Shown: positions 35,594 to 43,307 of the stretch, piece by piece
Layout: each line of letters opens with the position of its first letter
Numbering within the stretch: position 1 is the first letter of the stretch
NCBI GenBank assembly: GCA_934457415.1
Contig: CAKSHM010000004.1
Coordinates: forward strand, 62,001-126,000
DNA from: an uncultured Eubacteriales bacterium
Lineage (GTDB): Bacteria > Bacillota > Clostridia > Oscillospirales > Acutalibacteraceae
DNA length: 64,000 nt
Direction: 5' to 3'
Translations under genes and position numbers: made by a program
Notes under the pieces: generated by a model
What the model saw: only the letters and a program-made list of their open reading frames with translations
Databases searched by the model: none
Told to the model about the DNA's origin: nothing

Positions 35594-36466
35594 ATGCAAA
35601 GCAAAAAATTAATTGTCTTCTCTCATCTGTTTTTTGTTCTTATATGTATTATTTCATTTGTTCCGATATTTATTACGGTAATGCTCTCAATTTCAAATGA
35701 AACCGATATAATCAATTATGGATATAAGGTTATCCCGCTGCATGTTGATTTTTCGGCATATAAGCTTATCTTTTCCGATTTTTCTTCTGTTGCAAAAGCG
35801 ACGGGTGTTTCTTTGCTCAGTTCCTTTGCAGGTCCTGCGCTTATGGTTCTTCTATGCGGTTCGATAGGATATGCGCTTTCTCAGCCTATATTTAAGCCCA
35901 GAAAATATATAATGTATTTCATTCTTGTCACAATGCTGTTTTCGGGAGGCCTTATCCCGTCGTATATTATCAATACTCAGTACTTGGGACTCGGAAATAA
36001 TATTATGGTTCATGTTGTTTTAGGGCTGGTTTCGGGCTGGAATATAATTCTTTTTAAAACCTTTTTTTCTCAGATCCCCGCATCCCTGATAGAGGCGGCT
36101 AATATTGACGGCGCTTCGCAGTCACGAATTCTCGTAAGCGTTGTTATACCGATGTCGAAATCCATTGTCGCTTCGCTGTTCTTTATGTCGGTGCTGGGAC
36201 GCTGGAACGATTATTCGACCTCGCTTTACTACATAACGGATAAAGGGCTTTATAATCTGCAGTATTTTCTTCAGAAGGCTTTGCAGGAGGCTTCATTCCT
36301 TAAGGAAACCTATGCAAATAACCCCGCCTTTTCAAACGGTGACCTGCCGCTTGAAACACTTAAATTCGCACTTGCAATCGTGTCTTGTATACCGGTTCTG
36401 ATTTCATTCCCTTATATGCAGAAATATTTTTCAAAGGGAATGGCAGTCGGAGCGGTTAAAGAATAA
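35594..36466 (+). CDS. ABC sugar importer permease, LplC/YtcP type (locus 2)
   Basis: A 290-aa permease, paralogue of the gene at 5834 and of equal length. The EAA loop is EAANIDGASQSRILVSVVIP and the C terminus FPYMQKYFSKGMAVGAVKE. It pairs with the LplB-type subunit 15 bases upstream. GGGAGGTG precedes the ATG. No ATPase subunit is present in this locus either. Confidence 0.94.
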   Translation: MQSKKLIVFSHLFFVLICIISFVPIFITVMLSISNETDIINYGYKVIPLHVDFSAYKLIFSDFSSVAKATGVSLLSSFAGPALMVLLCGSIGYALSQPIFKPRKYIMYFILVTMLFSGGLIPSYIINTQYLGLGNNIMVHVVLGLVSGWNIILFKTFFSQIPASLIEAANIDGASQSRILVSVVIPMSKSIVASLFFMSVLGRWNDYSTSLYYITDKGLYNLQYFLQKALQEASFLKETYANNPAFSNGDLPLETLKFALAIVSCIPVLISFPYMQKYFSKGMAVGAVKE

Positions 36467-36486
36467 TTAAAAACGGAGGTAAAAGT

Positions 36487-38043
36487 ATGTTAAAAAAATT
36501 ATTGTCTGCGGTGCTTGCCGCTTTGCTGACAGCTACATGCTTTGCAGGCTGTAAAGGCAAAGCTGACACATCTAAGGAAGTTACGCTTAAATGGATTCTT
36601 TTCAATGCTCAGCAAAAGGATTCGGAGCTTGTTCAGGAAGAGTTCAATAAACAGCTTAAGAGTCTTCTTCCGAACACAAAGGTTGAAATTGTTTATGAAA
36701 CGGCTCTCGGTTCAAAATGGTCGATGCTTATGGCTGCCAAGGAGGAATACGATATCGCTTGGACCGGCTATACGCTTGATATGAACGAGGCGGTAAACAG
36801 CGGAACCTATATGAAACTCAACGACCTTGTTAATGACTACGGTCCGAATATCCAAAAGGAACAGAAGACCTATGCCGCAGCCTATAAAACAGGTATGAAA
36901 GATAATGAGCTTTATGCTATTCCGAATGAACAGCCCATTCTTCATCAGTCTTCGTACTTCAGAATTCCTGCGGAATTTATTGAATATTTCCCAAAGGACG
37001 AATTTCTTGACGAGTGCCATGCAAACTATAAAACCACCGAAAAGACCTATCAGCTTCTTGAAAGCTATTTCAGTAAGGTAAAGGCTTCCGGAAAGGTTAC
37101 TAACGGTCAGATAACGATTGATCCGCTTAACTTTTTCCTTGCAGTTGTAACAAGAGGATATGATTTTGTCGGAACCTCCAAGGGCGGCGCTTGGCTCTGC
37201 TATGATACGCGCGATAAATCAGGCAAAATAGTCAGCTTTATGCAGACCGACGCGTATAAGCTTTATATTAAATATGCGGCAAGCTGGGTAGAAAAAGGAT
37301 ATATAGCGGAGGATTATCTTCTCGGCGCTTCGGGATATACCGAAATAGGAACCTGCAATGTTACCGAAATGTGGTACGGCCTCGATGAAGAAAAGGGCGT
37401 TCGCTATATGAAGGACGATTCGGGGAATATCAAATATTATCAGTTCCTTACCGATACCACCGAAACAATGTTTAACGGCGCAAATATTTTCGGCTCGGAA
37501 AAAACATATACAGTTATTCCTTTCACCTCAAAAAATCCCGAAAGAGCTATGATGCTTATCGACCTGCTTCGCTCAGAAAAAGGGAAAGATCTGCTCAATC
37601 TCCTTATTTACGGAATTGAGGGTAAGCACTATGACCTTGACGGCGACTGTGCAAAGGGTAAGGATTATACGATTCAGCCCTCCTCAACCTCAGTTTACGG
37701 TATTCCGCACTGGGTAGTCGGAAATGTTTTCCTTTGCTACAGAACACCGAATATTCTCGAGGGTCAGAAGGAATGGGCTCAGGACTTTATAGAAAATGTT
37801 CAGCCTAAGCTTTATTCTACGGCTCTTAAGGGCTTCCGCGCCGATACTACGGCTATGACACTTCAGATAAGTCAGGTAAACAGAGCACTGAGCGAATATC
37901 ATCAGACACTTATCGCAGGCTCGCTCGGCTCTAACTACAATGCTTCTTATGACGCGATGATAAAGAAGATGAAAGAAGCGGGTCTTGATGAACTTCTTTC
38001 AAAGATGAATGAGCAGGCTAAGGAATATATGAGTAAGAATTAG
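36487..38043 (+). CDS. Extracellular solute-binding lipoprotein, LplA type (locus 2)
   Basis: A 518-aa lipoprotein with lipobox CFAGC (Cys22), paralogue of the gene at 6724. Matching blocks include VTRGYDFVGTSKGGAWLCYD, TEMWYGLDEE, TETMFNGANIFGSEKTYTVI and KDYTIQPSSTSVYG. It delivers oligosaccharide to the two permeases upstream. It is followed 10 bases later by the small lipoprotein, a gene not found at this spot in locus 1. Confidence 0.93.
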   Translation: MLKKLLSAVLAALLTATCFAGCKGKADTSKEVTLKWILFNAQQKDSELVQEEFNKQLKSLLPNTKVEIVYETALGSKWSMLMAAKEEYDIAWTGYTLDMNEAVNSGTYMKLNDLVNDYGPNIQKEQKTYAAAYKTGMKDNELYAIPNEQPILHQSSYFRIPAEFIEYFPKDEFLDECHANYKTTEKTYQLLESYFSKVKASGKVTNGQITIDPLNFFLAVVTRGYDFVGTSKGGAWLCYDTRDKSGKIVSFMQTDAYKLYIKYAASWVEKGYIAEDYLLGASGYTEIGTCNVTEMWYGLDEEKGVRYMKDDSGNIKYYQFLTDTTETMFNGANIFGSEKTYTVIPFTSKNPERAMMLIDLLRSEKGKDLLNLLIYGIEGKHYDLDGDCAKGKDYTIQPSSTSVYGIPHWVVGNVFLCYRTPNILEGQKEWAQDFIENVQPKLYSTALKGFRADTTAMTLQISQVNRALSEYHQTLIAGSLGSNYNASYDAMIKKMKEAGLDELLSKMNEQAKEYMSKN

Positions 38044-38053
38044 GAGAATTAAA

Positions 38054-38425
38054 ATGAGAAGATTGTTAGCTTCGGCATTTTGTATTTTAATGCTCGCGGC
38101 ACTTTTTGCAGGATGCAAAAAAAGCAAATCCGATAAGACCGGTAAAACAGGCACTTCTTATTCCTCTTCGGAAAAATCCGATATTAAAGGCTCCGACAGC
38201 TCAAAAAGCGAAGAAAATTCCTCGGAGGGCACGGAAAACAAAAACGGCTCCGATATAAAAAGCGGAGCAGCTAAAAATTCCGGTTCAAAAGCAAATTCTA
38301 CTGATAAGACAGGCGGCGGAGCATCCTCCGCCTTACCGTCTTCACCGGTAAGCTCCGATACCGGAGATAAAAATGCCGATCTTATAACCGATAATACCGA
38401 CGGTTATATAGACGGCGTGTGGTAA
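38054..38425 (+). CDS. Small disordered lipoprotein ending in G-Y-I-D-G-V-W
   Basis: A 123-aa lipoprotein with lipobox LFAGC (Cys21), a low-complexity Ser/Lys/Asp/Gly linker of about 85 residues and the C-terminal segment DNTDGYIDGVW. Length, lipobox position and composition match the lipoprotein at 20876, but the tail differs. The tail instead matches the end of the locus 2 dockerin protein (GGGYVDGLW at 50571), including a similar Ser/Pro stretch before it (SSALPSSPVSS and SSSLPSQSEV). It looks like a lipid-anchored tether that displays a locus-specific tail. TAGGAGAA precedes the ATG. Confidence 0.7.
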   Translation: MRRLLASAFCILMLAALFAGCKKSKSDKTGKTGTSYSSSEKSDIKGSDSSKSEENSSEGTENKNGSDIKSGAAKNSGSKANSTDKTGGGASSALPSSPVSSDTGDKNADLITDNTDGYIDGVW

Positions 38426-38437
38426 GGAGGAAAAAAC

Positions 38438-40090
38438 TTGAAGAAAAAAATATCGGGCGTTTTATCCTCGGTCCTTGCGGCGGTTCTGGTTTTTGCCGCA
38501 ATTCCGATAACAAGGGTAAGCGCAGTAAGCTACGAGGGAAAGGGAACAAAATCAAGCCCCTATCTCGTTGAAACCGCGCAGCAGCTTATGGGTATTTCCG
38601 ATAAGCTTTCCGCGCACTATAAGCTTAATAATACAATAGATTTAAGCGGTGTGAATTTTGAGCCTATCGGTTGTCTTGCAACTCCGTTTACGGGAAGTTT
38701 CATATGCGATACCGATTCTGACGGCACTCCGAAATATGCGATTAAAAATGTGAATTTAAAGGGTGTAACCTTTAATTCGCTCGCTCAGCAGAATGCGGCA
38801 TTTAAAAACGATAAAACCAATAAATGGGAAATCGGACTTTTCAGAGCAACCGATAACGCAACGCTTAAAAACATTCTTTTGATTGACGGCACCGCCGCGG
38901 GCGGAATTATCGGAGAAAGCTGGCAGAATTCCGATTATACCTTTAATAAGGGTATTGATCAGCAGGGTGTCGGACTTCTTGTAGGATATGCCCTGAACAG
39001 CACATTTGAAGGCTGTGCCGTAACAGGAAAAATCAATGCAAACGGAGCTGCAGGTCTTTTTGCCGGTGTTTTAAAATCAAGTACCGTTGCTAAATGCTAT
39101 GCCTCGGGAGAGGTTGTTTCAAGCGGTAAATGGTGCGTAGGAGGCTTTGCGGGCTCGATTGAAACCAATTCAAGCATTAAAAACTGTTTCTTTGAGGGAA
39201 ACGTTAATTCAACAAGAAATCTGTCGCCCAGCGCTTTTGCGGCAATCGGAAAAGCCTCTTCCGCAGAAAACTGCTATTTTTCGGGAAGCGTGACCCCATC
39301 CTGCAGTTTCGGCGGCGAGGATGACGGATCGGGTAACAAGCTTAATAACTGTCAGATGTCACCGATAAATATCGGCATCAATAAAATAACAAATTTCTCA
39401 AAATATGTTCCGCATGCACTCAGTAATACGGCTAAGATAAATAATTCGGCAGCAAACAGCGGAACAGATACCAAAACCGAGTCTCAGACTGAACGGGACA
39501 CCGATACCGCAGCCGCGCCAAAAATGACTGCGGAGGAATTTTCGAAAAAGCTCCTTGAATATGAGGCTTCACAGATAAAGGGCTGGAGCCTTGATGAGGC
39601 ACTAGGCATCATAGCTTTGAAAACCGATTATGCGAATATGTCGGCCGAAGAATCCGCAAAGGTTTCTGCGTCCGATTTAACACTGATGAATACGCTTTAT
39701 GATTCGGCTGTCGTAATCGTTATCAAAGATCTGACGGAGGCTATAGATAAGCTTCCGTCTGCGGATAAGATTACCGCTAAAAACAGTAAAGCGGCACTGA
39801 AGGTCTGCGAGCAGTTTAATTCACTTCCCGAAGACATTCAAAAATTGTTCAACTCAGGCAGAATAAAAAAGGTAAAAGCAGTTTATGAAAAGGCAAAAGC
39901 ATTGCAGGATGTTCAGATTGTAGATCAGACTGTAAATGCCAGCGCCTCTTCCGCAGAAAAAATACTTATTATTTTGCTTGTAGTTATAAATGCAGCCCTC
40001 TTGGGAACGGCTGTAACCCTTGCGGTTTTGGTTATTAAAAAAATAAAAAAACCGAAAAAGGAAAACATGAAAATTCTAAAAGATCAGTGA
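38438..40090 (+). CDS. Membrane-anchored GLUG-type surface protein (locus 2)
   Basis: A 550-aa exported protein, paralogue of the gene at 3289. Signal peptide (about 1-29), then the same opening YEGKGTKSSPYLVETAQQL and LNNTIDLSGVNFEPIGCLA, repeated Gly/Asn-rich blocks to about 290, and an Asp/Thr-rich linker. Unlike its paralogue it carries an extra helical region (about 360-490) before a transmembrane helix (about 508-532) and a Lys-rich cytosolic tail. Ligand unknown. TTG start with AAGGAGG eight bases upstream. Confidence 0.74.
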   Translation: MKKKISGVLSSVLAAVLVFAAIPITRVSAVSYEGKGTKSSPYLVETAQQLMGISDKLSAHYKLNNTIDLSGVNFEPIGCLATPFTGSFICDTDSDGTPKYAIKNVNLKGVTFNSLAQQNAAFKNDKTNKWEIGLFRATDNATLKNILLIDGTAAGGIIGESWQNSDYTFNKGIDQQGVGLLVGYALNSTFEGCAVTGKINANGAAGLFAGVLKSSTVAKCYASGEVVSSGKWCVGGFAGSIETNSSIKNCFFEGNVNSTRNLSPSAFAAIGKASSAENCYFSGSVTPSCSFGGEDDGSGNKLNNCQMSPINIGINKITNFSKYVPHALSNTAKINNSAANSGTDTKTESQTERDTDTAAAPKMTAEEFSKKLLEYEASQIKGWSLDEALGIIALKTDYANMSAEESAKVSASDLTLMNTLYDSAVVIVIKDLTEAIDKLPSADKITAKNSKAALKVCEQFNSLPEDIQKLFNSGRIKKVKAVYEKAKALQDVQIVDQTVNASASSAEKILIILLVVINAALLGTAVTLAVLVIKKIKKPKKENMKILKDQ

Positions 40091-40104
40091 AAGGAGGGAA
40101 AATT

Positions 40105-41718
40105 TTGAAAAAAACGGTAAGCCTTCTGGCAGTGCTTTGTCTTTTGGCTTCGGTTTTTGCGCTGCCTGCCTCTGCTGCGGCAGAGCCTAAGTTCTACTGT
40201 AAGGATTTAAGCGGGAAGCTCGGTGATACGATAACCGTTACCGTAGGCGTGGAGGGTACATATAAGAATGTCGGCGGACTTAATATTTCGCTCGAATTCA
40301 ATGCCGATCAGCTCAGCTTTATAGACGGCTCAAGGAAGCTTTTATGCGGCACTATGAATAAGGATGATTTCAATGCCGATTCTTCCGCGTCCGGAAGGGT
40401 TTCACTTCTGTATACCTCGTATGAAGGCGGAACGGCGAGCGGAGATATCGTTTCCTACAGATTCAGGGTCATAAAAAGCACAGAGTCGCTCAAGATTAAG
40501 ATTAAGGAAATGTTCAAAAATGACGCTTCCTTTACGAACATTTTGAGTAAGGCAGTCGTTTTGGACCCGGGACCCGATATTATGGATAACGGTGCCGTAA
40601 AAAATGTTACGGAAAAAATCGCCGCTATCGGTACCGTCACTCTTACGGATGAGTGTAAACAGAAGATCGACGCCGCCAGAGCTGCTTATAATAAGCTTAC
40701 TTACGGTGAAAAGCAGGCTGTCACCAATTATGCGGTTCTCACCGCCGCCGAAATAAGGTATAACGCCCTTAGGGCGGGCGAAAACGAAGCGATTAAAGAG
40801 GCGCAGAGATTTAAAACCGAAAACAGCGAAATTCTTTCTAAAACGGCTGATACCGTAACAATTGCCGATGAAGAAAAAATTTCAAATGCGTTGGCGGCTT
40901 GGAGCGTTCTTTCTCCGGACGCGAAAATAAGGGTCGTTAATGAAAAAAATATTCTTAATTCCCTTAAAACCAAGGTCGAGGATTTAAAAAAGACCGAGGA
41001 AGAACAAAAGGCCCTTTTAAAAGAGGCTCAGGATTTTTTAAATGAATTCAAAAGCAATTACGGAAATCTTCTTAAAATCAAGTATGAGGATATAGAGGCA
41101 AATTATTATGAAGCCTTCTATACCGCACTTAATGAACTTAAAAACTATGAGGATATGAACTCAAAGTTTTCTGAGATTGCCGCAAATGAAATCGCTCTTG
41201 TTACAAAGTATTATAAAAAGGCGCTTGAGCTTAAGGCAAAAGAAGACGAGATAAAGGATCCGTCTAAGGATGAGGCAGAAGCTTTTCAGACGAAATACGG
41301 CTGGATATTAGGTATGAAACCGGAGGACGCCGTTCTTGATGACCTGCCCGATATTGCCGTTGCGGCTTATGCCTACAGCCTGCTCAGCGACGGTGCCAAA
41401 AAGCTTCTCCCGAACGCCGAAACGCACATAAGCGCTCTTATGACGGCGGCTGAGAATGCGGTAGGGGATCAGGATAAAAAAACCCAAACCGTTACTGTAG
41501 AAAAAATTATTGAAAAAACGGTTGAAAAGCCGTCTTCCGATAATTCTGGCAAAGAAGCCTCAAATCAGCAAAAGGATAAGATTCCGGTAATGATTAACGC
41601 ACTGGTTCCCGGACTGTCTCCGGTTGTCTGGTGGCTTTTGGGCTCAGGATTTCTCCTGATAATTCTTAATTCCGTATTTTATGTGCTTTATATTAAAGCA
41701 CGCAGTGAAAAGAGGTGA
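40105..41718 (+). CDS. Membrane-anchored single-cohesin protein (locus 2)
   Basis: A 537-aa exported protein, paralogue of the gene at 8366. Signal peptide (about 1-25), then a cohesin-like domain (about 27-160) with LSGKLGDTITVTVGVEG, GGLNISLEFNADQLSFIDG and GDIVSYRFRVI strands. A long charged helical stalk follows (about 190-460). It contains the block YGWILGMKPEDA and IAVAAYAYSLLSDGAKKLL, which is also in the paralogue, and a transmembrane helix at about 505-530 with a short basic tail. It should hold the dockerin protein at 45721. TTG 40105 with AAAGGAGGG is preferred over a GTG at 40087 that overlaps the upstream stop. Confidence 0.73.
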   Translation: MKKTVSLLAVLCLLASVFALPASAAAEPKFYCKDLSGKLGDTITVTVGVEGTYKNVGGLNISLEFNADQLSFIDGSRKLLCGTMNKDDFNADSSASGRVSLLYTSYEGGTASGDIVSYRFRVIKSTESLKIKIKEMFKNDASFTNILSKAVVLDPGPDIMDNGAVKNVTEKIAAIGTVTLTDECKQKIDAARAAYNKLTYGEKQAVTNYAVLTAAEIRYNALRAGENEAIKEAQRFKTENSEILSKTADTVTIADEEKISNALAAWSVLSPDAKIRVVNEKNILNSLKTKVEDLKKTEEEQKALLKEAQDFLNEFKSNYGNLLKIKYEDIEANYYEAFYTALNELKNYEDMNSKFSEIAANEIALVTKYYKKALELKAKEDEIKDPSKDEAEAFQTKYGWILGMKPEDAVLDDLPDIAVAAYAYSLLSDGAKKLLPNAETHISALMTAAENAVGDQDKKTQTVTVEKIIEKTVEKPSSDNSGKEASNQQKDKIPVMINALVPGLSPVVWWLLGSGFLLIILNSVFYVLYIKARSEKR

Positions 41719-41724
41719 AATCAG

Positions 41725-43287
41725 TTGAAACAGTTTTTAAAAAGCAAAAAGTATTCGGCAATGCTGCTTTGCCTTTGTATAATCTCTGCGGCAGTTGCGA
41801 TTTTCGTTCCGAATAAGGCTAAGGCTGTTGAATATAATGAAGAAAATCCCGAGCTTAAGTTTGAAATGATCGACAGCGATATCGAAACTTCCTATAATGT
41901 TCAGCAGTATACTCCTTACGGAAAGGGATCTCAGAACAGCGGAAAATATACGATGGAAACCAATGCTTATGTTGCATGGGATAAAAAGGACGACCTTTAT
42001 ATCGCATACCGAAAATACGAAATAGGAAGTGCAAAAACGGATACATTAACCGTTGAGACCGATCTTACTTCTTTTACCGGCGCCGGCGACGCGACAAAAT
42101 ATTTTACAGCTTCGGCAGGCGTTATGATAAGGGGAAGTCTTGATCCCGCTTCTCCGTCGGTGCTTGTGCATGTAAGAGAGGGAGCTATCGGCGTGCTTTG
42201 CAGAAAGGCTGCGGGAGAGGGAACAAGCTATACCGCTTCGGGCGCTAATCCCACCGATATTACAGGCTTAAAAATAGAAAAAACGGGTGACAGATATGTC
42301 TGCTCATATAAGCTTGAGGGCCTCGGCTGGATAGCCTTTAAAACGGTTAAAATGGATTGGAAGGGTCCTTTCCTTGCAGGACTTGCTGTTCATTCCTCGG
42401 ATAAGGATAATCCGGTACTCGCAAAATTCAGCGGATTTAAAGCCGTAGGCTCGGGCGAGTATTCAGAGGATTCTTCCTCCTCATCCTCCGGCTCTTCAAG
42501 CGAGGATGAAAAGACAAATTGGGAGGACGCTCCTTTGCCCGACAACTGTCTTCTTTATGAGACATTTACCGATAATAAGCTTTCCGAGCGGGACGGCAAA
42601 ACTCCCGATAAGCCTGTCTGGAAGAATTTTATGGGTGAAATTGAAACCGAGGCAAACGGAAACCGGCTTAAGCATAATTCAATGATAAAAGGCGAGGATT
42701 ATGTCGGCGACAGTCAGTGGACAGATTATTCCGCTTCAATGGATTTCAGAATTACAAGCGATACCGACCCTCGCGACGACGATTACTTTACCTTTGTCGT
42801 TAGAAGCAAGACCATAGAGTCAACAGGACGGTACGGCTATGAGCTTAAATTCACCTCTTCTTATGACACCAAGACTAAGAATACAACCTGTTATGTCGAG
42901 GTAAGAAGAATGTTCAGAAGCTATACTTCCCAGCTTCTCGGCAAAAGTGAGGTTCCGTCCTATTTCGATTTCAAGACTCATAATGTCCGGGCAGATGTTA
43001 TAGATAATACCCTTAAAGTTTTCTATGACGATTCGCTTCTTACCTTTAAGGTAAACAATGCGGATACTCAGGTTCTTACGGACAATAATACAATAGTTCC
43101 CGCAACAGGCGGACTATCGATAACATCCAGTGATTCTATAGATATTTTCTTTGATAATATCATCGTAGTAAAGCTTGATGACCCGATAGGCGGAGACTAT
43201 GATAATTTCATCGGCGGAAACTGGGATCAGGAAATCCCGAAATATGCCGAAGATTTTTCGAAAAAATATAATAAATCACTTTATTAA
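41725..43287 (+). CDS. Secreted two-domain concanavalin-like protein (locus 2)
   Basis: A 520-aa exported protein, paralogue of the gene at 10061. After the signal region (about 1-32) it has the same opening (NEENPELKFEMIDSDIET), a first sandwich domain (SAGVMIRGS, LVHVREGAIGVLCRK), a Ser-rich linker (about 248-268) and a second sandwich (CLLYETFTDNK, WTDYSASMDFRI, IFFDNIIVVKL). It ends close to GGDYDNFIGGNWD, matching GDYDNYVGGGWDD in the paralogue. It probably binds glycan; no catalytic motif is assigned. TTG start with AGAGGTG inside the upstream gene. Confidence 0.64.
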   Translation: MKQFLKSKKYSAMLLCLCIISAAVAIFVPNKAKAVEYNEENPELKFEMIDSDIETSYNVQQYTPYGKGSQNSGKYTMETNAYVAWDKKDDLYIAYRKYEIGSAKTDTLTVETDLTSFTGAGDATKYFTASAGVMIRGSLDPASPSVLVHVREGAIGVLCRKAAGEGTSYTASGANPTDITGLKIEKTGDRYVCSYKLEGLGWIAFKTVKMDWKGPFLAGLAVHSSDKDNPVLAKFSGFKAVGSGEYSEDSSSSSSGSSSEDEKTNWEDAPLPDNCLLYETFTDNKLSERDGKTPDKPVWKNFMGEIETEANGNRLKHNSMIKGEDYVGDSQWTDYSASMDFRITSDTDPRDDDYFTFVVRSKTIESTGRYGYELKFTSSYDTKTKNTTCYVEVRRMFRSYTSQLLGKSEVPSYFDFKTHNVRADVIDNTLKVFYDDSLLTFKVNNADTQVLTDNNTIVPATGGLSITSSDSIDIFFDNIIVVKLDDPIGGDYDNFIGGNWDQEIPKYAEDFSKKYNKSLY

Positions 43288-43307
43288 ATCAAACGGAGGT
43301 AATAAAA

